DNA from: an uncultured Ruminococcus sp.
Lineage (GTDB): Bacteria > Bacillota > Clostridia > Oscillospirales > Acutalibacteraceae
Reading direction: 5' to 3'
DNA length: 10,392 nucleotides
NCBI GenBank assembly: GCA_902767175.1
Contig: CACXGH010000136.1
Location: 1 to 10,392, forward strand
The first letter of the stretch is position 1. Each line of letters opens with the position of its first letter. The notes beneath the pieces are model-generated. The model did no database searches. It was given only the letters and a program-made list of their open reading frames with translations, and had not been told where the DNA came from. The position numbers and the translations under genes are program-made. Shown one piece after another: positions 1-5,833 of the stretch.

Positions 1-123
1 TACTTAAGCGCAATATGTACGATCTCAATAACCTTGCGAACTTCATTCGCAATTTTATTGCTGTAATTTCGGTTACAGATTTATTGCGGATTTAGATTGA
101 CGTGGTTGTTCGGACGGTTATGA
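1..123. other. Left-edge non-coding region with tandem hairpins
   Basis: I see no complete gene here. A perfect 7-bp hairpin (TTGCGAA 34-40, TTCGCAA 46-52, 5-base loop) is followed by TTTTATT, which fits a rho-independent terminator for a plus-strand gene ending left of the window. A second hairpin (CTGTAA 61-66, TTACAG 73-78) follows and is enclosed by a CGCAAT (48-53) / ATTGCG (83-88) pairing, so two alternative folds are possible. A 30-codon open frame at 3-95 ends in TAG, and one minus-strand frame is also open, so I cannot say whether any of this is the end of a protein. Calling it a terminator region is inference. Confidence 0.45.
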
Positions 124-152
124 TTGACTGAAATGAATATATATGTTAAAAT
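124..152 (+). promoter_or_regulatory. Sigma-A-type promoter of the NSS-azlC-azlD operon
   Basis: A -35 box TTGACT (124-129) is separated by 17 bases from a -10 box TAAAAT (147-152). A TG dinucleotide at 144-145 makes this an extended -10 (TGnTAAAAT). Transcription would begin near 159, leaving a leader of about 27 bases. That leader holds only the ribosome site GGAAGGAGA (172-180), 5 bases before the ATG at 186. There is no room for a riboswitch or T-box after this start site. Confidence 0.7.
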
Positions 153-185
153 TATTATTATTTAAAAAACCGGAAGGAGAAAATC

Positions 186-1634
186 ATGAAAGAAAACAGG
201 AACTCGTTTTCAAGCTCTATCGGCTTTGTGCTTGCCGCAGCAGGAAGTGCGGTAGGACTTGGAAACATCTGGCGATTCCCTTATCTTGCCGCTAAGGACG
301 GCGGCGGTCTTTTTCTTGCAGTCTACATAATTCTTGCGCTTACCTTTGGATTTACAATGCTTGTAACAGAGGTGGCTATCGGAAGAAAGACAAAGCAGAG
401 CGCATTGACAGCCTATGGAAAGCTGCATAAGAGATCCGGCTGGATAGGCGGCTTTGCGACTCTCGTACCCTTTATGATACTGCCGTACTACTGTATAATA
501 GGAGGCTGGGTGCTGAAATACTGTGTCGCATTCATATCGGGACAGGGAACGACAGCGGCATCAGACGGTTATTTTACCGGATTTATTACAGGATATCACG
601 AACCTATTATTTATACCGTTATATTCCTTGCGGTAGTGGCTGCTGTTATTTATATGGGAGTAAATAAGGGCATTGAGAACATATCAAAAATTCTTATGCC
701 GTTACTTCTTGTGTTTGTCATTGCAATAGCGGTCTTCTCAATGACGATACAAGGTTCAGAGGGCAGAACAGGTATGGACGGCTTTGTAAAGTATGTTGTG
801 CCGAGCTTTGAGGGAAAGGGTTTCAGCGATGTATTCACCGTAATTCTTGACGCAATGGGACAGCTGTTCTATAGTATCAGTGTTGCAATGGGTATCATGG
901 TGACATACGGATCATATTTCAAGGACGACAGCAACCTCATGAAGTCTGTAAGCAGAATAGAGATATTTGATACAGCGGTTGCATTTCTTGCAGGCGTTAT
1001 GATAATACCTGCTGTATTTGCTTTCCTTGGTGATGAAGGTCTGCAGAGTGCAGGTCCCGGACTTATGTTCATAGCTCTGCCAAGAGTATTTGAAGCTATG
1101 GGACCGCTTGGAAATATAGTCGGTGCCGCATTCTTTATTATGGTATTCTTTGCGGCTCTTACAAGCGCTATCTCAATTCTTGAGGCTGTCGTCTCAAGTA
1201 TCATGGATAAATTCAAATGGACAAGGAGAAAGTCCACTATAGTCGAGTCGGTTATAGCTCTTGTTCTCGGTGTGCTTATCTGTCTTGGCTATAATGTAAT
1301 GTACTTTGAGTGCCCTCTGCCCGGAGGAAAGACAGGTCAGCTTCTTGATCTGTTTGACTATGTCAGCAACAATATCTTTATGCCTGTTGTTGCTATCGGT
1401 ACCTGTATCCTTATCGGCTGGATCGTCAAGCCTAAGGTCGTTATTGATGAAGCCACAAAGAACGGCGAGAAATTCGCCAAAAGAGGAATTACTCTCGGTT
1501 GGGTAAATCACGCTAAGGATAAGGAAAAGAAGATAGAATTATCCCGTGAATCCCTTTATGTAGTGATGATCAGATACATAGCTCCGGTGCTGCTCTTTGC
1601 CTTGCTGCTCGGCTCTCTCGGTATCATTAAATGA
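186..1634 (+). CDS. NSS-family sodium-dependent amino-acid transporter
   Basis: This predicted inner-membrane symporter uses the Na+ gradient to import an amino acid; the family includes LeuT, TnaT and MhsT. Its 482 residues fit the bacterial family. The hallmark first helix is present: a glycine-rich unwound segment GSAVGLG (20-26) followed by NIWRFPY (27-33). By LeuT numbering N27 is a sodium ligand and R30 is the extracellular-gate arginine. A GGW motif near 106-108 lies in the third helix, and about 11-12 hydrophobic segments continue to the C-terminus. The start is set by a strong GGAAGGAGA site 5 bases upstream. It is the first gene of an operon and its stop overlaps the azlC start (ATGA, 1631-1634). 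The substrate cannot be read from the sequence. The azlCD neighbours hint at hydrophobic or branched-chain amino acids, but that is inference. Family call is very sure. Confidence 0.95.
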   Translation: MKENRNSFSSSIGFVLAAAGSAVGLGNIWRFPYLAAKDGGGLFLAVYIILALTFGFTMLVTEVAIGRKTKQSALTAYGKLHKRSGWIGGFATLVPFMILPYYCIIGGWVLKYCVAFISGQGTTAASDGYFTGFITGYHEPIIYTVIFLAVVAAVIYMGVNKGIENISKILMPLLLVFVIAIAVFSMTIQGSEGRTGMDGFVKYVVPSFEGKGFSDVFTVILDAMGQLFYSISVAMGIMVTYGSYFKDDSNLMKSVSRIEIFDTAVAFLAGVMIIPAVFAFLGDEGLQSAGPGLMFIALPRVFEAMGPLGNIVGAAFFIMVFFAALTSAISILEAVVSSIMDKFKWTRRKSTIVESVIALVLGVLICLGYNVMYFECPLPGGKTGQLLDLFDYVSNNIFMPVVAIGTCILIGWIVKPKVVIDEATKNGEKFAKRGITLGWVNHAKDKEKKIELSRESLYVVMIRYIAPVLLFALLLGSLGIIK

Positions 1635-2335
1635 GAAAGCATCCGGAATTTATAAGCGGTCTTACGGCAGGTATCCCAATTGGTTTGGGATACCTGTCTG
1701 TGTCCTTCGGCTTCGGGATCACGGCCGTAAGACTCGGGATATCGGTATTCAGCGCATTTATTATATCCCTTACAAACCTTACGTCAGCAGGACAGGCTCA
1801 GGGAGTTGAGATAATAGCTGCGGGCGGAACGCTCATAGAAATGGCGCTTGTACAGCTTGTTATCAATATGAGATATGCACTTATGGCTATATCGCTTTCG
1901 CAAAACCTTGATAAAAGCTTCACTTTGCGGCACAGATTTATAGCGGCATACGGTATAACCGACGAAATATTTGCGGTCTGCTCTACACGGAAAAAGCCTG
2001 TTACACCAAGCTATATGTACGGCATAATTATAGTGTCATCATTCGGCTGGACTTTGGGTACTGTTCTGGGTGCCGCAGCCGGTGAACTTTTGCCGGCTGA
2101 GCTTATCTCTGCAATGGGTATTATGCTTTACGGAATGTTCATTGCTATAATAGTACCGCCTGCTGCGGAGAACAGAAAAATTCTTCTGGTAATTCTTTTT
2201 GCCTGTGCACTCAGCGTTGTGTGCAAATACCTGCTTACCTTTATTTCGGGAGGCTTTGCTGTAATTATCTGCGGAGTTACGGCTTCACTCTTAGGGGCAT
2301 GGCTGTTCCCTGTAAAGGAGGAGGAAAAGAAATGA
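1631..2335 (+). CDS. azlC: AzlC-family branched-chain amino-acid exporter, large subunit
   Basis: AzlC and AzlD form a two-part membrane exporter; in Bacillus subtilis azlCD exports branched-chain amino acids and their analogues, and BrnFE of Corynebacterium is related. The 234-residue length is typical. Family signatures are a small-residue-rich N-terminal helix pair, an NMRYALM motif (about residues 79-85) and a TDEIFA motif (about 114-119), followed by several hydrophobic helices. The ATG at 1631 overlaps the NSS stop codon by 4 bases, and I see no convincing ribosome site before it. It is therefore probably translated by coupling to the upstream gene. A start just downstream is unlikely, because the first residues align with the usual AzlC N-terminus (HPEF...G). 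The family is certain; export of branched-chain amino acids specifically is by analogy. Confidence 0.93.
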   Translation: MRKHPEFISGLTAGIPIGLGYLSVSFGFGITAVRLGISVFSAFIISLTNLTSAGQAQGVEIIAAGGTLIEMALVQLVINMRYALMAISLSQNLDKSFTLRHRFIAAYGITDEIFAVCSTRKKPVTPSYMYGIIIVSSFGWTLGTVLGAAAGELLPAELISAMGIMLYGMFIAIIVPPAAENRKILLVILFACALSVVCKYLLTFISGGFAVIICGVTASLLGAWLFPVKEEEKK

Positions 2336-2631
2336 GCATAGTGCTTTATATCATCGTTATGGCAGGAGTTACTTATCTGATAAGAATGATACCATTTGCT
2401 TTTTTCAGAAAAAAGATAAGCTCGGCTTTTCTCAGGAGCTTTCTTTTCTATATTCCCTATGCCGTACTTGCTGCAATGACCTTTCCTGCAATATTCTACA
2501 GTACAGGAAAACCTGTCACGGCCGCTGTCGGAACAGCGGTGGCACTCGGACTTGCATATTTCAGACTTCCGCTTATTGCGGTTGCGCTTGCAGCTTCTCT
2601 TGCCGCATTCGGAACAGGATTTCTTGTATAA
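2332..2631 (+). CDS. azlD: AzlD-family branched-chain amino-acid exporter, small subunit
   Basis: This is the small hydrophobic partner of AzlC, 99 residues with about three to four membrane helices, which is the usual AzlD size. It contains the typical TYLIRMIPF segment (about residues 12-20) and a central FYIPYAVLAAMTFP segment. The ATG at 2332 overlaps the azlC stop codon (ATGA), and a strong AAAGGAGGAGG ribosome site lies within the azlC 3' end. The same frame is open upstream to 2221, but that part is inside azlC and has no ribosome site, so 2332 is the start. It is the last gene of the operon, followed 18 bases later by a strong inverted repeat. No fusion or truncation is seen. Confidence 0.93.
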   Translation: MSIVLYIIVMAGVTYLIRMIPFAFFRKKISSAFLRSFLFYIPYAVLAAMTFPAIFYSTGKPVTAAVGTAVALGLAYFRLPLIAVALAASLAAFGTGFLV

Positions 2632-2649
2632 GTATTTATACCGGAATTA

Positions 2650-2698
2650 TTAAGGAATCGCTGAATAAATCATGCCTTACGGCTCAGCGATTCCTTAA
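2650..2698. terminator. Perfect 15-bp inverted repeat between convergent genes
   Basis: TTAAGGAATCGCTGA (2650-2664) is the exact reverse complement of TCAGCGATTCCTTAA (2684-2698), with a 19-base loop. It fills the 74-base gap between azlD and the convergent M50 gene, so it very probably ends transcription from both sides. The T-rich run downstream on the plus strand is interrupted (2699-2718) and the minus side has only short T runs. The stem is symmetrical with TTAA at both ends, which also fits a small mobile or REP-like repeat. A 10-base part of the arm recurs at 10215-10224. Confidence 0.65.
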
Positions 2699-2705
2699 CT
2701 TTATG

Positions 2706-3356
2706 TTAGTATATTTTTGACTCATTCAAAAAACTGTCCCGATGATTCCTGCGGGGTTTCTCACGATAAAGTATAACTGCTGTCAGATAAAGTGCTGCAA
2801 GCAGGAGAGTAAAGTTGTATTTTGTTTGCAGAAGTATCAGAAAGCCGAGACAAGCGGCAGGAATGAGCACCATGACGGACAGAAACATGAGTATTTTTTC
2901 GGAAGTGTCGGGAGAAAAAAATCTTGTCAGTATGAGGAGCAGAGCCTGTCCGCCGTCAAGTGTATCAACGGGAAGAGAATTGAACAGTCCGAGCGTGAGA
3001 TGTGACGCAAAGAACTGCTGCAATACGGAATTTCCCGTAAACGAAAAAATAATATAGCAAATAACGGCGGAAATGAAGTTTACTGCAACTCCTGCAAGGG
3101 TAATTACAAGGTTATGCGAGCTGTTTCGCATGACCTTTTTTCTGTCGGTTATTGCTATATCAAACAAAGTAAGTTTTATTCTGTCGGGTATGCAGCCGTA
3201 ATAACGCATTGCTGCAAGATGACCAAGCTCATGCATTATTGCTGCGGCAAAGCATAGCAGCACCGACATTGAGGTATCAAGAAGAATAACTGCCGTCATT
3301 ATGCCGACAAGAGGAAAGCTCAGCTCAAAAACTGTCCGTCCGATACGAAAGCTCAT
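2706..3356 (-). CDS. M50 site-2 protease, SpoIVFB-like
   Basis: This is an intramembrane zinc metalloprotease of family M50. The zinc site HELGH is at residues 42-46 (H42, E43, H46) in an early helix, and the second motif TLDGG (132-136, D134) supplies the third ligand after an FNSLPV stretch. Six or so hydrophobic segments are visible. The 216-residue protein lacks the C-terminal CBS domain of Bacillus SpoIVFB (about 288 residues). Its ATG overlaps the stop of the upstream M23 gene (3353-3356), with GGAGA about 10 bases before it. An M23-then-M50 order with overlap matches spoIVFA-spoIVFB, whose protease cleaves the pro-sequence of sigma-K in the mother cell and is held inactive by SpoIVFA. 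The protease family is certain. The sporulation role is inferred from gene order; another regulated proteolysis target is possible. Confidence 0.9.
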   Translation of the reverse strand: MSFRIGRTVFELSFPLVGIMTAVILLDTSMSVLLCFAAAIMHELGHLAAMRYYGCIPDRIKLTLFDIAITDRKKVMRNSSHNLVITLAGVAVNFISAVICYIIFSFTGNSVLQQFFASHLTLGLFNSLPVDTLDGGQALLLILTRFFSPDTSEKILMFLSVMVLIPAACLGFLILLQTKYNFTLLLAALYLTAVILYREKPRRNHRDSFLNESKIY

Positions 3357-4069
3357 TTGTAATAGTCTCCTATAAGGCTTATCGGATCTATGTTGGTTCC
3401 GTTCTTTATTACCTCAAAATGAAGATGCGGTACATCTGAATCTCCTGTCGAGCCGACAAGAGCTATTACACTGCCTGCCTTCACTTTGTCACCCTTTTTT
3501 ACAGAAAGACTGTCACAGTGAGCATAGAGAGTTTGTGTGCCGGTGCTGTGCTTTAAGATGACATAGTTTCCGTATGAGGGGTCATTTTCGGCTGTAACGA
3601 CCTCTCCGTCAAGAACGGCGTATATCTCACTGTCCTTGTCTGTAACAAGGTCTATGCCTTTGTGGTTTTCAGTCCTGCCGTTTCGCTCTCTGCTTCCGAA
3701 ACCAAACGTAAGCTCTGCACTTTTCAGCGGCATACATGAAACTGATGATGAAGAGGTCACTTCGGGAGATGTAAGGCTTGTTTCTGTTACCTTGGCATCG
3801 TCAGTGAAGGGGGAGTCCGGTTTTGTGCTGCCTGTAAAAAGAGAGGCATTATAGCTGTCGAAATACCAAGATGCTGCTCCTGCATAAAGATCTCCGCCGA
3901 CAGCCTTTGCAATAAAAGCAAAAGCGAGAACAAGGGCGCAGAGAATAAGCTGAGTTATAATAAGGAGCTGAGACCTTATAAAAGACGGCTTTTTTCCGGA
4001 GATATCGGGAGACAGCTCTTCGGGAGCCGGTAAATCTTCATTTTCTTCTGTAATGTCATAGCTGAGCAT
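3353..4069 (-). CDS. Membrane-anchored M23 (LytM) peptidase, SpoIVFA-like
   Basis: The 238-residue protein has a charged cytoplasmic N-terminus (1-33), one membrane helix (about 34-57), a Ser/Thr-rich linker (about 79-115) and a C-terminal LytM/M23 domain (about 120-235). The metal and catalytic residues of active M23 enzymes are all visible: H136 and D140 (HKGID), H184 (YAH), H215 and H217 (HLHF). It may therefore still cut peptidoglycan cross-links, or it may use the fold only for binding. Its downstream overlap with an M50 protease gene is the arrangement of spoIVFA-spoIVFB, where SpoIVFA anchors and restrains SpoIVFB in the outer forespore membrane. Its GGGGAGG ribosome site sits in the 3' arm of a hairpin. 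It lies 64 bases after the MATE gene with no clear promoter of its own. SpoIVFA identity is inference; the M23 call is firm. Confidence 0.88.
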   Translation of the reverse strand: MLSYDITEENEDLPAPEELSPDISGKKPSFIRSQLLIITQLILCALVLAFAFIAKAVGGDLYAGAASWYFDSYNASLFTGSTKPDSPFTDDAKVTETSLTSPEVTSSSSVSCMPLKSAELTFGFGSRERNGRTENHKGIDLVTDKDSEIYAVLDGEVVTAENDPSYGNYVILKHSTGTQTLYAHCDSLSVKKGDKVKAGSVIALVGSTGDSDVPHLHFEVIKNGTNIDPISLIGDYYK

Positions 4070-4076
4070 AAAAATC

Positions 4077-4118
4077 CTCCCCTGTGCAAGCGTTTATTAA
4101 TAGCTATGCACAGGGGAG
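4077..4118 (-). promoter_or_regulatory. Hairpin enclosing the ribosome site of the M23 gene
   Basis: CTCCCCTGTGCA (4077-4088) pairs perfectly with TGCACAGGGGAG (4107-4118) across an 18-base loop. In the minus-strand transcript the 3' arm contains the GGGGAGG ribosome site, 6 bases before the ATG of the M23 gene, and the arm is followed by GATTTTTATG. The hairpin also begins 15 bases past the MATE stop, so it could attenuate read-through from the MATE gene. Terminator, translational block and RNA-protein site all remain possible; the pairing itself is certain. Confidence 0.6.
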
Positions 4119-4133
4119 TGTGTTGATTACCTG

Positions 4134-5537
4134 TTATTTTTCGGTATTAAATTTTGCCGCTTCAACAGGGCAAAGATTTTTTATATATTTTTTATACAGA
4201 GTTATAAGGAAAATGAGTGCTGCTATCATTGCAGTGCCTTCTGCAATAGGGAACGCCCACCAAACGAATGAGCTGTTTATACGGGAGAGGAAATACGCTG
4301 CGGGAAGAATAACTCCGAGCTGTCTTAGAAGTGATGTCAGCATCGAGCGCAGTCCCTTTCCGACTGCCTGAAACAGTGTAGATATTATAATACCCACAGC
4401 GGCAAGGACAAAGCAAAGGCTTATGATCCTCAGTGCGGGAACACCCACCTCAAGCATTTCAGGATAGGCATTGAACATATTAAGAAGCTGTTCGGGTAAA
4501 AGCTGGAATACAATAAGCCCTGCTGTCATTACTGCAACTGCTATGAAAATGCCGTATTTCAGAGCTTCAAGAAGTCTTTTTTTGCTGCCTGCTCCGTAGT
4601 TATAGCCCATTATAGGCATTACACCGTGTGTCAGACCGAATACAGGCATGAAAACAAAGGACTGCAGCTTGAAATATACTCCGAGAACATCGACATAGGT
4701 TTCTGAGATCCCTGCAAGTATTCCGTTGAGTGAGAGCAGCATAACCGAGCTGATGCTCTGCATGATTATTGAAGGAAAGCCTACGGCATAAATGTTTTTT
4801 ATAATTCGCATATCTATGCGGCGGAGGTAGGAAAAGCGGATTTGTATTGCGTTTTTTCTTGTGAAAAGCACAATAAGTGCAAATATCATAGAGGCTATCT
4901 GTCCTATAACGGTAGCAATTCCTGCTCCGAGAGCACCCATGGCTGGAACAAATCCTGCGCCAAAGATGAATATGGGATCGAGTATGGTGTTTATTACAGC
5001 ACCCGTGAGCTGAAACAGCATCGGAAACACCGAATTGCCTGTTGCCTGCATAAGCTTTTCAATGCCGACCTCGATCATTACTCCGAAGGAGAATATGTAT
5101 ACACAGGACAGGTAGTTTGTGCCTTCGCTCAGTACCTTTGAATTGTCTGTATATGCTCCGATTATAGATGACGAAAAAAACAGACCTGCTAATGCAAAGA
5201 CGACCCATGTGATGACTGAAAGAAGCAGTGAATATGTTGCGGCCTTGCTGGCTTCTTCGTGCCTGCCCTCTCCGAGCCGTCTTGAGATGAAGGAGTTTAC
5301 ACCTATTGCTGTTCCCACACCGAAGCCTATCATCAGAAGCTGCATGGGGAATGCTAACGAAACCGCAGTAAGTGAGGCTTTGTCATAATGCGATACGAAC
5401 ATACTGTCTACGATATTATAAAGTGCCTGAACTATCATAGAAAACATTGTAGGTATCGACATTTTCATTATCAGTCCGAAAACGGGAGCTGTTCCCATTC
5501 TTTGAAGTCTTTTGTCTTTCTGATCCGAATTGTTCAT
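4134..5537 (-). CDS. MATE-family multidrug/toxin efflux transporter
   Basis: A 467-residue polytopic protein with about 12 membrane helices in two similar halves, the normal MATE size. These carriers expel cationic drugs or metabolites in exchange for Na+ or H+. Seen in the sequence are the N-terminal SIPTMFSMIVQALYNIVDSMFVS segment region (about 28-50), the GVNSFISRRLGEG loop (about 79-91) typical of the family, and the second-half counterpart GVMPIMGYNYGAG (about 305-317). The ATG at 5537 follows an AAGGAAG site and a good promoter. Downstream, 64 bases separate it from the M23 sporulation-like gene on the same strand, so partial co-transcription is possible. No local regulator such as a MarR or TetR gene is present. 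Substrate is unknown; family is very sure. Confidence 0.94.
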   Translation of the reverse strand: MNNSDQKDKRLQRMGTAPVFGLIMKMSIPTMFSMIVQALYNIVDSMFVSHYDKASLTAVSLAFPMQLLMIGFGVGTAIGVNSFISRRLGEGRHEEASKAATYSLLLSVITWVVFALAGLFFSSSIIGAYTDNSKVLSEGTNYLSCVYIFSFGVMIEVGIEKLMQATGNSVFPMLFQLTGAVINTILDPIFIFGAGFVPAMGALGAGIATVIGQIASMIFALIVLFTRKNAIQIRFSYLRRIDMRIIKNIYAVGFPSIIMQSISSVMLLSLNGILAGISETYVDVLGVYFKLQSFVFMPVFGLTHGVMPIMGYNYGAGSKKRLLEALKYGIFIAVAVMTAGLIVFQLLPEQLLNMFNAYPEMLEVGVPALRIISLCFVLAAVGIIISTLFQAVGKGLRSMLTSLLRQLGVILPAAYFLSRINSSFVWWAFPIAEGTAMIAALIFLITLYKKYIKNLCPVEAAKFNTEK

Positions 5538-5581
5538 GTTATCTTCCTTTTCATTTTCTTTTCTGTATGACAGCGAATAAT

Positions 5582-5610
5582 ATTATATAACTTATATATA
5601 TAAAATGCAA
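5582..5610 (-). promoter_or_regulatory. Promoter of the MATE gene
   Basis: Read on the minus strand, TTGCAT (5605-5610) is separated by exactly 17 bases from TATAAT (5582-5587). The spacer is an alternating TA-rich tract. Transcription would begin near 5575, giving a leader of about 38 bases that includes the AAGGAAG ribosome site. The perfect -10 and good spacing make this the best candidate, although the surrounding DNA is very A+T rich and chance matches are common. Confidence 0.55.
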
Positions 5611-5710
5611 TTAATAGAAGCAGTAAAAACAACAGAAACAGTAACGAAATGAAAATTCAGATAAATAACCAATTATTTTGTTATGCGGTGTTGAATTTAT
5701 ATATAAAAGC

Positions 5711-5739
5711 TTGATTATTATTTTGTAATATTATATAAT
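5711..5739 (+). promoter_or_regulatory. Promoter of the amino-acid ABC importer operon
   Basis: TTGATT (5711-5716) and TATAAT (5734-5739) are separated by 17 bases. The predicted start near 5746 gives a leader of about 88 bases. A CATGAT (5749-5754) / ATCATG (5773-5778) inverted repeat lies just after the start and could be an operator or a weak stem. Bases 5611-5710 between this promoter and the divergent MATE promoter are A+T rich, and I see no gene in them. Confidence 0.6.
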
Positions 5740-5797
5740 CATTATGTTCATGATTTAGTTTGTTAGTGCTTTATCATGCGAAAATCACAATAAAACA

Positions 5798-5833
5798 GAA
5801 GGAGGATGCCGGAATAAACGGCAAAGTAAAACG
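5798..5833 (+). promoter_or_regulatory. Unusual ribosome-site region before the ABC fusion gene
   Basis: The only strong ribosome site, GAAGGAGG (5798-5805), lies 28 bases before the ATG at 5834, which is too far for direct use. Between them TGCCG (5807-5811) can pair with CGGCA (5819-5823) around a 7-base loop. Folding removes 17 bases from the path and leaves roughly 11, a workable spacing. An ATG directly after the site starts a three-codon frame, Met-Pro-Glu-stop (5806-5817). No in-frame ATG, GTG or TTG exists between the site and 5834. Which device operates is not decidable by reading. Confidence 0.45.

Noticed and set aside
3..95. Possible C-terminal end of a protein reading into the window on the plus strand
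   Set aside because: Thirty codons end in TAG, but a minus-strand frame over the same bases is equally open, and the stretch is full of inverted repeats. No family could be recognised.
2742..3057. Plus-strand open frames across the M50 gene
   Set aside because: They are antisense to a clearly recognisable protease and give low-complexity, family-free translations.
4070..4133. Sigma-E-type promoter for the M23/M50 pair
   Set aside because: I looked for an ATA-type -35 and CATA-type -10 at suitable spacing and found only poor, wrongly spaced matches.
5806..5817. Met-Pro-Glu minimal frame as a real gene
   Set aside because: The ATG abuts the ribosome site with no spacing, so efficient initiation is doubtful. 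It is kept only as a possible regulatory feature.
5746..5833. T-box or amino-acid riboswitch in the importer leader
   Set aside because: The leader is only about 88 bases, and no T-box sequence or terminator/antiterminator pair is visible.
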